Assembly (NCBI RefSeq): GCF_002024165.1
Contig: NZ_MWQN01000001.1
Span: 3,203,365-3,267,364, forward strand
Length of the DNA: 64,000 nucleotides
Direction: 5' to 3'
Source: Embleya scabrispora
GTDB taxonomy: Bacteria > Actinomycetota > Actinomycetes > Streptomycetales > Streptomycetaceae
Numbering within the stretch: position 1 is the first letter of the stretch; the number at the start of each line of letters is the position of its first letter. A program made the translations under genes and the position numbers. Positions 16,203-24,432 of the stretch are shown in pieces. The notes under the pieces are model-generated. The model saw only the letters and a program-made list of their open reading frames with translations. It did not search any database and had not been told where the DNA came from.

Positions 16203-17080
16203 GCGGCAACCGTGCGCGGCCGGGCCCGACCCTTGGCGAGGCCGGACCGGATCGTGCGCCGGGCCTCGCCCTCGCCCTGACCGACCCGCATCGCCGCGGT
16301 CAGAAGCCAGTCGGTGACGTCGTACTCGGAGAGCGCGCCACCGGCAACGAGCTGACCCAGGGCGACGGACGAGTGGTAGAGCGCGATGTTGTGCCCATGC
16401 GGCGGCGAGTCGAGCACCGCGTTCACCTGCCCGGTGACCGCAGCGTTCAGGTAGGCCGTGCGCCGGTCGATGGCGACCGGGATGCTCATCGGCTCCTGCG
16501 GCGGTAGCGGTGCGGGCCGCAGGAGTTCGGCGAGCCACTTCGGGAGCGGGGCGGGCGGGGCGTCGTTGAGGATCGCGTACGGGGCGCCGTCGATGAGACT
16601 GCCGGGGCCGACGACGTAGCCGCCGACCGCGCGGGTGTCGACCTTCCACCCGAGCTTTCCCGCAGTGTTGCGGAAGTCGACGCCCTCGGGTGCGAGGAAG
16701 TACAGGTGCTGCCCACCGGTCGGCGTGCCGACCGTGAACGTGTCCCCGGGGCAGGGCTGTTCGGCCGCAGCGGCAAGCAGGGTGAACACGTCGGCGCCGT
16801 CGGTGGCGCCCTGCTCGGCCCACTCGGCAGGCGGAACGTCGGTGTCGGTCTTGGGCTTGTCCAGGTCGACAACCACCAGGCGCGTGGGCCCGGTGGCCAG
16901 GCCGATGTTGTACGCGCCGTGGTCCCAGCACCGTGCGATGCGCTCGGCGTCGGTCGTGGCGCGCTCCTGCCACCCGCTCACGGCGGGCTTCTTGCCGTTC
17001 GGGACGAGCGGGAAGACGTGCCACCCACGCTCGGCGAGCGCGAGCGCCGCGGCCTTCAGGGTCGGGTTCGGTCGGGTCAT
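16199..17080 (-). CDS. Bifunctional DNA primase/polymerase (prim-pol)
   Basis: 293 residues with the prim-pol core: ALALAERGWHVFPLVPNGKK at the N-terminus, GLATGPTRLVVVDLDKPKTD carrying the metal-binding DxD-type acids (about 62-81), then TPTGGQHLYFLAPEG with the catalytic His region (about 119-133) and DTRAVGGYVVGPGSLI. It synthesises primers and extends DNA from the element origin. GGAGG is 6 bases upstream of ATG 17080. It heads the rep module and overlaps the ATPase gene by 4 bases. This is the Prim-Pol replication class of AICE rather than the RepSA class. Confidence 0.9.
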   Translation of the reverse strand: MTRPNPTLKAAALALAERGWHVFPLVPNGKKPAVSGWQERATTDAERIARCWDHGAYNIGLATGPTRLVVVDLDKPKTDTDVPPAEWAEQGATDGADVFTLLAAAAEQPCPGDTFTVGTPTGGQHLYFLAPEGVDFRNTAGKLGWKVDTRAVGGYVVGPGSLIDGAPYAILNDAPPAPLPKWLAELLRPAPLPPQEPMSIPVAIDRRTAYLNAAVTGQVNAVLDSPPHGHNIALYHSSVALGQLVAGGALSEYDVTDWLLTAAMRVGQGEGEARRTIRSGLAKGRARPRTVAA

Positions 17081-17114
17081 GGTGTCCCTCCGGTCCGGTT
17101 TCGTGGGGAGTGCG

Positions 17115-17804
17115 CTACGCGGCGCTTGCAGTCGATCGGGAGCGGTCGGCGAGGAATTGACGGCCGACGAGGTGCGTGTACGCGGGCGGGATCGCTTCGG
17201 CGATTTCGCGGCGGACATCGGTCCAGTCGATGCCCATGGCGGCCTGCCATTGGGCGACGGTGCCCTTGCCACCCCCGTCGCCGTAGACGGCGAAATACGG
17301 GCCCGTGAACCACTCGCCGTGACGCATTCCGGCGACACGTCCGCGGTGCGGCCGATGTTCGAGAGCGGTGATGGTGAAGCCGTGAATCTCGAAGTAGCGG
17401 TGCCGGATGACGGCGAGGTCGAACATCTCCCCGCACAACCGCAGATCGCGTCGTACTTCGGCGCCGGCGACGTTCTCGATGACGAATGGCACGCCGGTCG
17501 CGGCGAGGGTGTCGCGGGTGGGTGCGATCAGCCGCGGGTAGGTCCGGCCGCGGTTGGTGCCCTTGGTGAGCGAGCACGCGTCCTGACAGGGCGGCGAGGC
17601 GTGGACGAAGTCGAAGTCCGCGGCGTGCGCTTCGGCGTACTCGATCGCGTCGGCACGAACGAACGCGTCACCGCAGTAGTTCGGCTGCTCGGCGATGTCG
17701 ACACCGGTGACGTGGAACCCGGCGAGCTGGTAGCCGCGGGCCGCGCCGCCGGCGCAGCAGAACAGGTCGAGCAGGCGCGGCCGGTCGGCCCGGGCGGTAC
17801 TCAC
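17115..17804 (-). CDS. C5-cytosine DNA methyltransferase
   Basis: 229 residues. Motif I LLDLFCCAGGAARGYQLAGF (11-30) binds S-adenosylmethionine; motif IV SPPCQ has catalytic Cys73; motif VI is VIENV (Glu110). It is short for the family, with a minimal target-recognition region, as seen in phage and conjugative-element enzymes. No restriction enzyme lies beside it, so a solitary role is likely: masking element DNA from host restriction or marking the element. The GTG start overlaps the upstream gene (GTGA), within the large minus-strand operon. Confidence 0.9.
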   Translation of the reverse strand: MSTARADRPRLLDLFCCAGGAARGYQLAGFHVTGVDIAEQPNYCGDAFVRADAIEYAEAHAADFDFVHASPPCQDACSLTKGTNRGRTYPRLIAPTRDTLAATGVPFVIENVAGAEVRRDLRLCGEMFDLAVIRHRYFEIHGFTITALEHRPHRGRVAGMRHGEWFTGPYFAVYGDGGGKGTVAQWQAAMGIDWTDVRREIAEAIPPAYTHLVGRQFLADRSRSTASAA

Positions 17805-18049
17805 GAACCCTGCTCAGTCGGTGCGCCGGCACGGGCGATGAGCGAGGCGACGGTCAGGACGGTGGGGTTGTCCCAGTCGCCGAGCCAGTCGACCATCAAC
17901 CTGTCGTACGCACCGAGTTCCACGCCCGCGTCGGCGAGGACGCGGTACAGCAGCGCGCGCCTTTCGTTCGCGGTCCGGTGGGCGTTGCCCCACGGCGGGG
18001 TGTCCAGCGGTCCGGGCGGAACGGACATTTCCCGAATGGGCTCTGTCAT
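17801..18049 (-). CDS. Small AICE protein of unknown function
   Basis: 82 residues, MTEPIREMSVPPGPLDTPPW at the start, then a helical region (ALLYRVLADAGVELGAYDRLM, DWDNPTVLTVASLIARAG). GGAG lies 10 bases before the ATG. The stop overlaps the methyltransferase start, so it is translated with it. I recognise no domain; it resembles small accessory proteins common in streptomycete AICEs. Confidence 0.65.
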   Translation of the reverse strand: MTEPIREMSVPPGPLDTPPWGNAHRTANERRALLYRVLADAGVELGAYDRLMVDWLGDWDNPTVLTVASLIARAGAPTEQGS

Positions 18050-18132
18050 GCTGGATGTCTCCTGTTTCCTGTTGGCTGCGGGAGCCCGAGGCGGCCGGCG
18101 ACTTGCCGGAAGACGGTCGCCTCGGGGCGGGT

Positions 18133-18363
18133 CTAGAACGGCGGTTCGGTGCTGTACGCGGTATGCGGAAGGCGCCCGTACGGGATGCGGATGCGAGGCC
18201 CGTCGTTGCACGGGCACGCGACCATGTCGGGGTCTTCCGGGTGAGCGGCGTTGCCTTCCCACCACCCGCCCTCGCCGTAGCAGAGGTCGCAGTTGGGGTC
18301 GGCGCCGCGCTCGATGTGGACGGCGCGGTGCTCGCGGTAGACGAACCAGCGGCGGATGCGCAT
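18133..18363 (-). CDS. Small cysteine-motif protein of the AICE
   Basis: 76 residues with two cysteine pairs, CDLCYGEGGWW and ACPCNDGPR, which can form one zinc site of DnaJ-knuckle type (CxxCxG). GGAG is 8 bases before ATG 18363. It lies between the small membrane protein and the 82-residue gene. The role is unknown; zinc-binding adaptor proteins of this size are common next to AICE transfer genes. Confidence 0.65.
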   Translation of the reverse strand: MRIRRWFVYREHRAVHIERGADPNCDLCYGEGGWWEGNAAHPEDPDMVACPCNDGPRIRIPYGRLPHTAYSTEPPF

Positions 18364-18379
18364 GTGGTGTGGTCTCCGT

Positions 18380-18610
18380 TCAGCCGAGGGCGGAGGTGAA
18401 GGCGTCGATGGCGCCCGCGACGAACGTTCCGGTGGAGTCGTTGAGCGAGGCGGCGAACGCTGTGGCGGAGAGGTTGACGCCGGCAACGAACAGGCAGAAT
18501 CCGGCGAGCTTGGGCGCCTTGTTGCCGGCGAGCAGGAGGAACGCGGCGGCGAGCAGGATCACGGGCAGGCCGATGACGACGGTGGAGCCACCGGCGGCGA
18601 GAGTGTTCAC
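18380..18610 (-). CDS. Small two-TM membrane protein, SpdA-like position
   Basis: 76 residues, with helices at about 9-30 (VVIGLPVILLAAAFLLLAG) and 35-52 (KLAGFCLFVAGVNLSATAF), and a short C-terminal amphipathic end. It is homologous to the chromosomal protein at 4155-4451 (shared KL-G, VAGV-LS-T and A-SL pattern). GGAG sits 8 bases before the GTG. The position beside tra suggests a role in intramycelial spread of the element, which is inferred. Confidence 0.65.
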   Translation of the reverse strand: MNTLAAGGSTVVIGLPVILLAAAFLLLAGNKAPKLAGFCLFVAGVNLSATAFAASLNDSTGTFVAGAIDAFTSALG

Positions 18611-18646
18611 GGTTGGTCTCCTGACTGGTGGTCGAAGGAGCGCGGG

Positions 18647-18928
18647 TCAGCGAGTGCCGTCGGCGTGGATCCGCCGGGCGTGGTTGTGGATGCGGCGGCC
18701 GATGCGCAGGCGGGCGCCGGTGCCCTTGCAGCGGCGGCAGGGCTTGCGGATGCGGCGCTTGGGCTTGGTCGGCGTGCCGTTCGCGGCGCGGCGCTTGTCC
18801 CGCCAAGGGATGTGGTTGCCGGTGCCGTCGCACCGGCGGCACGGGCCGAACGGCGAGATCAAGCACAGCAGGGTGTAACCCACGGTCACAAGCAGGGCGG
18901 CGATGGTGGCAAGTGCGGCGAGTGCCAT
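18647..18928 (-). CDS. Membrane-anchored protein with two CxxCxGTG zinc motifs
   Basis: 93 residues. The N-terminal helix (ALAALATIAALLVTVGYTLL) is followed by CRRCDGTG and CRRCKGTG, two DnaJ-type zinc knuckles that together can bind one zinc, then a basic Arg/His-rich tail. AGGAGG lies 6-7 bases before ATG 18928. A membrane-tethered zinc module with a positively charged tail beside the transfer gene could contact DNA or Tra; this is inference. Confidence 0.65.
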   Translation of the reverse strand: MALAALATIAALLVTVGYTLLCLISPFGPCRRCDGTGNHIPWRDKRRAANGTPTKPKRRIRKPCRRCKGTGARLRIGRRIHNHARRIHADGTR

Positions 18929-19019
18929 GAGGAGCCTCCTGAAGCCTGTTTCGGGGTGTGCGAGGGGAAGGCCGCTAGTCGATAGCGTCCTGATCAGGTG
19001 CTGTTTGGGTCGCTAGCAG

Positions 19020-19061
19020 GGTCGCTTGCGCAAGCGAGGGTTCGTGCTTGCGCAAGCGACC
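19020..19061. promoter_or_regulatory. 16-bp perfect inverted repeat just downstream of tra
   Basis: GGTCGCTTGCGCAAGC (19020-19035), a 10-base spacer, then GCTTGCGCAAGCGACC (19046-19061). Each arm is itself palindromic around CTTGCGCAAG, giving a cruciform-prone double palindrome 9 bases past the tra stop. It could be the tra terminator or the clt transfer locus, which in related elements lies near the 3' end of tra and holds short repeats. Confidence 0.5.
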
Positions 19062-19069
19062 GGCTGAAC

Positions 19070-21259
19070 CTAGTCGGCGACGCGGTTTCGGTTGCGCTCC
19101 GTGATTGCGGCGGCGATGTGCTCCCGGAGGATGCCGCGCCGGTTGACGGTCTTGCCGTCCACCCGTCGGCTGATCTGCTCCGTGGCGATCCCGTAGGGCT
19201 TGAGCGCGTTGGTGAGCTGTTCGGCCTTGGGCTTGGGCTCCAGCGCGGCCCACGGGCCGTACGTCTCGGGGCTCAGTTCGGCGAGGCGGTCCACGATGGT
19301 CTCGGACCACACCTTGTCCTCGCCGCGGCCGAGCACGGCGGCGACGTCGTCCAGGATCGAACCCGACTCGGCGCCCGGGGCGGCCTCGCCGATCGCGTCG
19401 CCGGACAAGGTCCCCTCGTCGGTGCGCAGGGCGAGCGCGCGGGTGAGGATGACCTCGGCGTCGGAACCATCGGCAAGGTAGGTGCGCACGATCCCGGCTT
19501 CGTCCGTCATCCCGCGCAGCACGCCGACGCCCTTGTGGGAGCGCAACAGCCGTGAGGCGTCGAGTCCTTCGCTGTACGCGCCCGCGCCGAGGACGACGTC
19601 CGAGACCTGCCAGGAACCGACCTTGAGGCTGAAGCGTGCCTGGTGCTGGTCGCGCAGAACGGAGGGGCACGCCTTGTCGTCCGGCTTCTGCGTGGCCACC
19701 AGCACCGACACACCGACCGCCGGGGCCACCCGTGCCAGGTAGACGAGCAGTTCGAGGATCAGCTTCCCGTGTGTGGGGTGCTGAAGATATTCCTGGACTT
19801 CGTCCACGATCACGACCGTGAGCGGCATGTTCAGGCGCTTGTTCCGGGAGATCTCCGGGGTCAGCTTGCCCTCGGGGCACACGTTCAGTGGCATCTCAGA
19901 CAAGCGGTGGTAGCGGTCCTCCACGTCCGCCTTCAACTCGGTGAGGGAGTCCACGAAGTGCTCGACAGGGTCGACCCCGTCACGCGGGACGATGCCGAAC
20001 CCGATCCGGTGGGCGATCTTCCTGAAGCCGCGCCAGTCCGGCGACGCCTTCCCGTCGAAGAGCACGATCCGCACGAACGGGTCCAGCGCCGCGGCGAGCG
20101 CGATGGTGCGTGCCGAGAACGTCTTGCCCTGCCGGGGCACCGCGCCGACCAGCAGCGACAGCCACAGCATGGTCACCATCACCTCGTTGCCGCGTTCGTC
20201 GCGGCCCCACGGGATCGGCTTCCAGAAGTCCACCCGATCCGTGTGCAGCAGGGGCGTACGCCCCGGGGAGACTGCGAGCGGGTCCGTCCCGGCCACCCAC
20301 ATCGACACCCGCCGGGCGCTGGAGACGTCCTTGTCGAGGAACACCTGAGTGGGTGCCACGTCGATGCCGGACGCGAGACGGTCCTGTGCGTTGAGAGCGT
20401 CGGCGAACGTCTTGCCGTAGGGCAGGTCGACCACCACCCGCCACCCGTCGCCCTCCTGCACGATCGGCCGCGGGAACGCGATCCCCTGATCCTTGGTCGT
20501 CAGCCCGGCCGACACGAACGCCCGAACCACGATGTCCGAGGTGAGCTTGCGCGCCCGGAACTTCACCCGCGCGCCCTCGATCACCGGACGATCCGCCGGA
20601 GTACCGGCCCAACCGAGCACGGCCACGATCGCCGCCGCGGCGAGGACGTCCACCCACGCGGGCGCCAGCACCCACACCGCGAGCGCGAGTGCCAGGCCCA
20701 ACGCGCCCGCGAGCACGGCGATCGTGGCGCGCAGCTTCACCCGCCCATTGCGCTGCCTCGACAACCGCAGGTACTCGGCCGCGTCACCGGCCTGCACCGC
20801 GGCGGCACGGATCGGCGCGCCCTCGGCGTCGAAGACCCACCGGCACGTGGACGCCGACCAACGCCACGCACCCCGCGGCGCGTACGCGGTGAGCTTGGCC
20901 GAGTACAACGGCACGCGCACCAAGTGGTAGGCGCCGGTCTCGCGGTAGTGGTGGACCAACCAGCGGGCGAACGCCCGGCGTTCGGCGTCGACCGTGAGCC
21001 ACGGCGGCAGGATCGGCCGGCGCGCTTCGTCCTTGGCCTTCATCATCTCGGCGAGCGAGAGCGGGTAGACCTGCTCCGGCAGGTCGACCACCTGACCCTC
21101 GGCCACGTCGTCCGACTCGGCCGCCTCGCGGTCGGCGTCGGGCAGTTCGGCCACCCACTCGCCGAACGCGTCCCGGTCGCGCTTGCGCAGCGGGATCACC
21201 TCGGCGTCAGCCGGATCGATAGTGGTGCCTTCAGGGCCGTTCACGGTTTCCTGCGTCAT
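19070..21259 (-). CDS. tra: FtsK/SpoIIIE-type DNA translocase (AICE transfer protein)
   Basis: 729 residues. Acidic N-terminus, two membrane helices at about 180-199 and 201-218, then the motor domain with Walker A GAVPRQGKT (372-380) and Walker B VVIVDE (482-487). A C-terminal winged helix (about 660-720) should read a clt sequence, like the FtsK gamma domain. TraB/TraSA proteins of this type move double-stranded DNA between hyphae as a hexameric ring without a relaxase or type IV system. GGAG is 9 bases before ATG 21259. An intact tra argues that the element can still transfer. Confidence 0.92.
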   Translation of the reverse strand: MTQETVNGPEGTTIDPADAEVIPLRKRDRDAFGEWVAELPDADREAAESDDVAEGQVVDLPEQVYPLSLAEMMKAKDEARRPILPPWLTVDAERRAFARWLVHHYRETGAYHLVRVPLYSAKLTAYAPRGAWRWSASTCRWVFDAEGAPIRAAAVQAGDAAEYLRLSRQRNGRVKLRATIAVLAGALGLALALAVWVLAPAWVDVLAAAAIVAVLGWAGTPADRPVIEGARVKFRARKLTSDIVVRAFVSAGLTTKDQGIAFPRPIVQEGDGWRVVVDLPYGKTFADALNAQDRLASGIDVAPTQVFLDKDVSSARRVSMWVAGTDPLAVSPGRTPLLHTDRVDFWKPIPWGRDERGNEVMVTMLWLSLLVGAVPRQGKTFSARTIALAAALDPFVRIVLFDGKASPDWRGFRKIAHRIGFGIVPRDGVDPVEHFVDSLTELKADVEDRYHRLSEMPLNVCPEGKLTPEISRNKRLNMPLTVVIVDEVQEYLQHPTHGKLILELLVYLARVAPAVGVSVLVATQKPDDKACPSVLRDQHQARFSLKVGSWQVSDVVLGAGAYSEGLDASRLLRSHKGVGVLRGMTDEAGIVRTYLADGSDAEVILTRALALRTDEGTLSGDAIGEAAPGAESGSILDDVAAVLGRGEDKVWSETIVDRLAELSPETYGPWAALEPKPKAEQLTNALKPYGIATEQISRRVDGKTVNRRGILREHIAAAITERNRNRVAD

Positions 21260-21348
21260 GCTGGTTGTCTCCTCATCGGGGAGAGCGGGCACCGGCGGTT
21301 GCTGCCAGGCGTGGCCGGTGCCCGCACGAATCAGGTCGTGGCGCGGTT

Positions 21349-21978
21349 CTAGCGGTACGGGTTGGACGCGTGGTCGCCGATCGCGTCGCGCCACGCGGTG
21401 TAGGTGTCCGCGTCGACGTACAGGCCGGTGATCTGCGTGGCCTGCGCCGCCGCGAGCGCGAGGGTGGCGTGAACCTGGGCGTGGGCGTAGATGACCCCGG
21501 CGTGCCCGGGGTGCGCGTCGCCGCAAGAGACGAACTCAAGCAGGCGTTCGGCTTCGCGGTAGTGCTCGGCGCCGGTCACGGCGACTCCCATCGGGTTCGA
21601 AGAGGCAGGGCTGCTTTCGGAGTCCGCGCACGGCACGCACGCGCCGAGTCGGACGGAGATCACGTAACCCCGGTCGATGCGGCAGGTGGGGCAGGTACGG
21701 CGGGCGCGCATCGCGGCGGCGAGCGCCCGGTAACGGCCCTCGGTCATCGGCCGAACCGGGCGGGCCCGGTCGACGCGGTACAGGTAGGCCACCCGCACCC
21801 CGCGCGCCTTGGACTGCCACAGGATCTGCGCGACCGGATCCTGACCACCGGGCCGAAGTCCTTCGGCGCGGAGCTGACGGCGAGTCATCAAGCCGTCGGG
21901 CGCGGCCCGCCATGGGTAGGTCGGCGTGCCGTAGCGGGCGCCGGTCGGGTCCCAGAAACGTGCCCGGAACCGGGCCAT
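21349..21978 (-). CDS. RRQRL-type zinc-binding protein fused to a small helical domain
   Basis: 209 residues. The N-terminal part has the TRRQLRAEGLRPGG segment (about 32-45), matching the RRQRL-motif zinc proteins common in streptomycete AICEs, followed by a CPTC...CVPC zinc site. From about residue 130 a second module begins (GAEHYREAERLLEF ... AQVHATLALAAAQA) that usually occurs as a separate small protein, so this looks like a fusion. ATG 21978 overlaps the preceding stop as TGATG; GTG 21981 is an alternative start. Function unknown. Confidence 0.75.
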   Translation of the reverse strand: MARFRARFWDPTGARYGTPTYPWRAAPDGLMTRRQLRAEGLRPGGQDPVAQILWQSKARGVRVAYLYRVDRARPVRPMTEGRYRALAAAMRARRTCPTCRIDRGYVISVRLGACVPCADSESSPASSNPMGVAVTGAEHYREAERLLEFVSCGDAHPGHAGVIYAHAQVHATLALAAAQATQITGLYVDADTYTAWRDAIGDHASNPYR

Positions 21979-23348
21979 CACGCGCTTCCGGTCGCGGTGT
22001 CGGGGTCGACCACCAGGTGCAGTCCGGCGGCCGACCGTTCGGCCAACAGCGCGTCCCGCAGCGTCCGGCCCTTGGCGGCCGACGTGCGGACCGCCTTGCG
22101 CACCGCCTCACCGGTCAACCGGTCGACCGGCCAATCAGCCGTCGCCTTCCGCGCCAGGGCAAGGAGTTCGTCACTCGTGCGAACGCGCTCGGTCGACTTC
22201 GCCGCCGTCGGAACCTTCCCGGTCGACCTGCGCGGACGCGCACCAGTCGACCGACCCACACCCGACTCGGCCTTGTTGTTTTGCGACGAAATATGCTGAT
22301 CAGGGGTCGACTGCTCAAGGTCGGTCGGGGTGGTCGTGTGGACCCTGCCGAGCAGTTCGGCGACCGGCCGCGCCGAGTCGAACGCGAGGATCAGCGCGTC
22401 CCGGACAGCCTCGTCGGAGTCGAGCACCGATCCGCCCGGCGCGATGTCGGCGAGCGTCGCGGTCGGCGTCTGGAGCACCGACAACGCGACCGGGTCGACA
22501 CCCGACTCGGGCGCGTCGGCGAGCAGTTCGCCCACCCGCCGAACCGCCTTGTGGTGACGCTTGAGCGTCCGCCGGGTCACGCCCGGGTCGGCCCCGTGGA
22601 TCGCTCGCCACGCGATGATCCATGCCGCGTCGTCGGTCAGGCCGGGCACGGACGCGAGTAGGTCGCGCATGCGCCGACTTACCCGGCGGAACCGCGCCTT
22701 GCGGTACAGCTCGGCGCGCAGCTGCGCGCCGGTCTTCCCGCCCGCATGCTCGGTCTGGCTGTGTGCGTAGGACTCCCACAGCAACACGCCGAGCATCGAC
22801 GCGATCCCCAGCACCGTCGCGAGCGGAACACTTCGGTGGTAGGTGTGCGCGACGTTCAGTGCTGCGGCGGCGAGCGCCGAGCCCCAGGTGATCACGCGGT
22901 ACAGCCCGGCCGGGCGGCCGGCCTCGATCGCCTTGGACGCCATCGCCGCACCGGCCCACGCGGCGCCCTCGGACATCGCGGTCACCAGCACCGCAAGCGC
23001 CGGGTGCATGCCGAGCGCAAGATAGAACGACATCTGCGCGGGCCACGCCGTGCCCACCGACGCGACCATGATGGCGGTCACCATCACGAAGTCGCGCCGA
23101 GCGAGCACCCCATCGAACCGCTTGCGCCACCGGTGGTTGCGCTCCGCACGGGCGGTCGCCTTGTCCTGCTCGGCGTCGGCCCGAGCGGTGCGCTCGGCAT
23201 CGCGTTGAACGGCGGCGATCCGCGCGACGGCTTCGGCCTGGGCGAGCGCGGATGCGGCCTGCTTGGCCTGCGCGGCGGCCTGGGCTTCGGCGACCTTGGC
23301 CTTGTCGAGCTGTCGGCCTGCGCGCATCGAGTAGACGGTGTCGGTCAC
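21978..23348 (-). CDS. DUF2637 (SpdB-like) membrane protein
   Basis: 456 residues. An Ala/Gln/Lys-rich coiled-coil start (to about 75) is followed by a DUF2637 membrane block at about 90-200 (FVMVTAIMVASVGTAWPAQM, ALAVLVTAMSEGAAWAGAAM, GLYRVITWGSALAAAALNVA). A long C-terminal cytoplasmic part follows, with a second helical DNA-binding-like region near 230-300. SpdB-type proteins are thought to help Tra spread plasmid DNA across septa. The GTG start overlaps the upstream stop, and it is coupled to the zinc protein downstream. Confidence 0.8.
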   Translation of the reverse strand: MTDTVYSMRAGRQLDKAKVAEAQAAAQAKQAASALAQAEAVARIAAVQRDAERTARADAEQDKATARAERNHRWRKRFDGVLARRDFVMVTAIMVASVGTAWPAQMSFYLALGMHPALAVLVTAMSEGAAWAGAAMASKAIEAGRPAGLYRVITWGSALAAAALNVAHTYHRSVPLATVLGIASMLGVLLWESYAHSQTEHAGGKTGAQLRAELYRKARFRRVSRRMRDLLASVPGLTDDAAWIIAWRAIHGADPGVTRRTLKRHHKAVRRVGELLADAPESGVDPVALSVLQTPTATLADIAPGGSVLDSDEAVRDALILAFDSARPVAELLGRVHTTTPTDLEQSTPDQHISSQNNKAESGVGRSTGARPRRSTGKVPTAAKSTERVRTSDELLALARKATADWPVDRLTGEAVRKAVRTSAAKGRTLRDALLAERSAAGLHLVVDPDTATGSA

Positions 23349-23770
23349 GACGTCACCCCCGTGATGATCAGGGCGGCGACGAAGAGCCACCCGATGTGCC
23401 AGGACTGATCGAGCAGGTACGGCGCCTGCGGGTCGCGCTCCCACCACGTGCCCTTGCCGACCCGCCGGGCCAGCCCGGCGAGCGTGTGTCGGCGGTCCGC
23501 CCACCAGTGCGACAGCGCGTCGACCACCAGGCCGACGACGACCGCGAACAAGTTCAGCGGCAACGCGAACACCAGCCACGCGGCGGCGAGGAACACCACC
23601 TTGACCGCCGTCAACGACACGACGTGCCGCGCGGCCCAGAAGCGGCCCGACCAACCGGCCGCACCCTTGCCCAGCGCTTCCCGATCCGTCTGCACCCAGT
23701 GGTCACCCACCATGTGCGCGGCATAGAGCGCGAACCCGACGGCGGCGAACGCGCCCGGATCGGCGCTCAC
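23345..23770 (-). CDS. DUF3307-like multi-TM protein
   Basis: 141 residues with a conserved-looking His/Asp N-terminal pattern (AAHMVGDHWVQTD, about 18-30), membrane helices at about 54-75 and 77-95, a charged LSHWWADRRHTLAGL segment, and a C-terminal helix. HxxxDH-type patterns in membrane helices resemble DUF3307. Both ends overlap neighbours by 4 bases (GTGA), placing it firmly in the transfer operon. The activity is not known. Confidence 0.65.
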   Translation of the reverse strand: MSADPGAFAAVGFALYAAHMVGDHWVQTDREALGKGAAGWSGRFWAARHVVSLTAVKVVFLAAAWLVFALPLNLFAVVVGLVVDALSHWWADRRHTLAGLARRVGKGTWWERDPQAPYLLDQSWHIGWLFVAALIITGVTS

Positions 23771-24036
23771 GCGGCCCACCGCCGAGCCACGAAACGACGA
23801 CTCGGCATGACCAGCACACGCGCCGACTCGCACAGCAGCCGCTCGGCGTAGTCGGCCAACTCGGGCGCCTCGCGCCGCAGCGCGGTCAGGATGTCGCACG
23901 CGGCGTCGACCCGAGCCGCCCGCTCCTCGGCGGACTCCCCGTCGACCCCGAGGAACAGTTCCGGGTCGACGCCGAGCGCCAACTCGGTGAACTCGAAGTT
24001 CGTCACGGCCAGACGGCCGTTCACAATGGTTCTCAC
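23767..24036 (-). CDS. Small AICE protein, first gene of the transfer/replication operon
   Basis: 89 residues with an acidic, helical middle (LALGVDPELFLGVDGESAEE, AACDILTALRREAPELADYA) and a basic C-terminus (PSRRFVARRWAA). GGAG lies 7 bases before GTG 24036. It heads a run of minus-strand genes that overlap or nearly touch down to the integrase. No domain is recognised. Confidence 0.6.
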   Translation of the reverse strand: MRTIVNGRLAVTNFEFTELALGVDPELFLGVDGESAEERAARVDAACDILTALRREAPELADYAERLLCESARVLVMPSRRFVARRWAA

Positions 24037-24069
24037 GGTCGTACTCCCCACATCGGAGTTGCGACCCAC

Positions 24070-24123
24070 GGGGCGCCCGCCTTCCGCCAAGTCCGCGGGC
24101 GCCCCGGCACACATCGGTGTGCC
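24070..24123. other. Two hairpins in the AICE divergent intergenic region
   Basis: GGGGCGCCCGC/GCGGGCGCCCC (24070-24105) and GGCACAC-ATCG-GTGTGCC (24106-24123) lie in the leader of the minus-strand operon, about 34 bases upstream of its first gene. They could attenuate read-through or form a leader structure. The rest of 24037-24432 holds promoters but no gene that I can see. Confidence 0.4.
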
Positions 24124-24338
24124 CCGTCTTGAGAGACGAGTGGCCGTGGCCCCCGACGCACGCGTGATGCCGCGCGCCGAGGACCAAAAGCACTCGTTTC
24201 GATCTCGTTCGTCACTCTGTTGAGTTCTCAAGGACCGAGCTGTCCCGGCGCTTACGGGCGTACGGCCGAAGCCGCCTTCCCTGGCAGATCGCACAGTGCT
24301 CTGCGCCGCTTCAGTAGATGAAGCAACACTGCGAACGT

Positions 24339-24359
24339 ACTCACAGAAAAACTGCGAGT
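24339..24359. promoter_or_regulatory. Candidate operator of the AICE regulator
   Basis: ACTCACAG (24339-24346), five A residues, CTGCGAGT (24352-24359): an imperfect inverted repeat in an AT-rich stretch between the minus-strand operon and the ABM/XRE genes. Related ACTG-GA and AACAGCGAG words occur at 24328-24392. The nearby XRE protein is the obvious candidate to bind it. Confidence 0.4.
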
Positions 24360-24432
24360 CAAGAGAAACTGTTAGTCGCAGGAAAACAGCGAGCGTGTGA
24401 GACTGGCTGTTGCCCTGTGAGAGGAGCGAGAC

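Noticed and set aside
17115-17804. Restriction-modification system
   Set aside because: Only the methyltransferase is present; neighbours are small AICE proteins with no nuclease motif.
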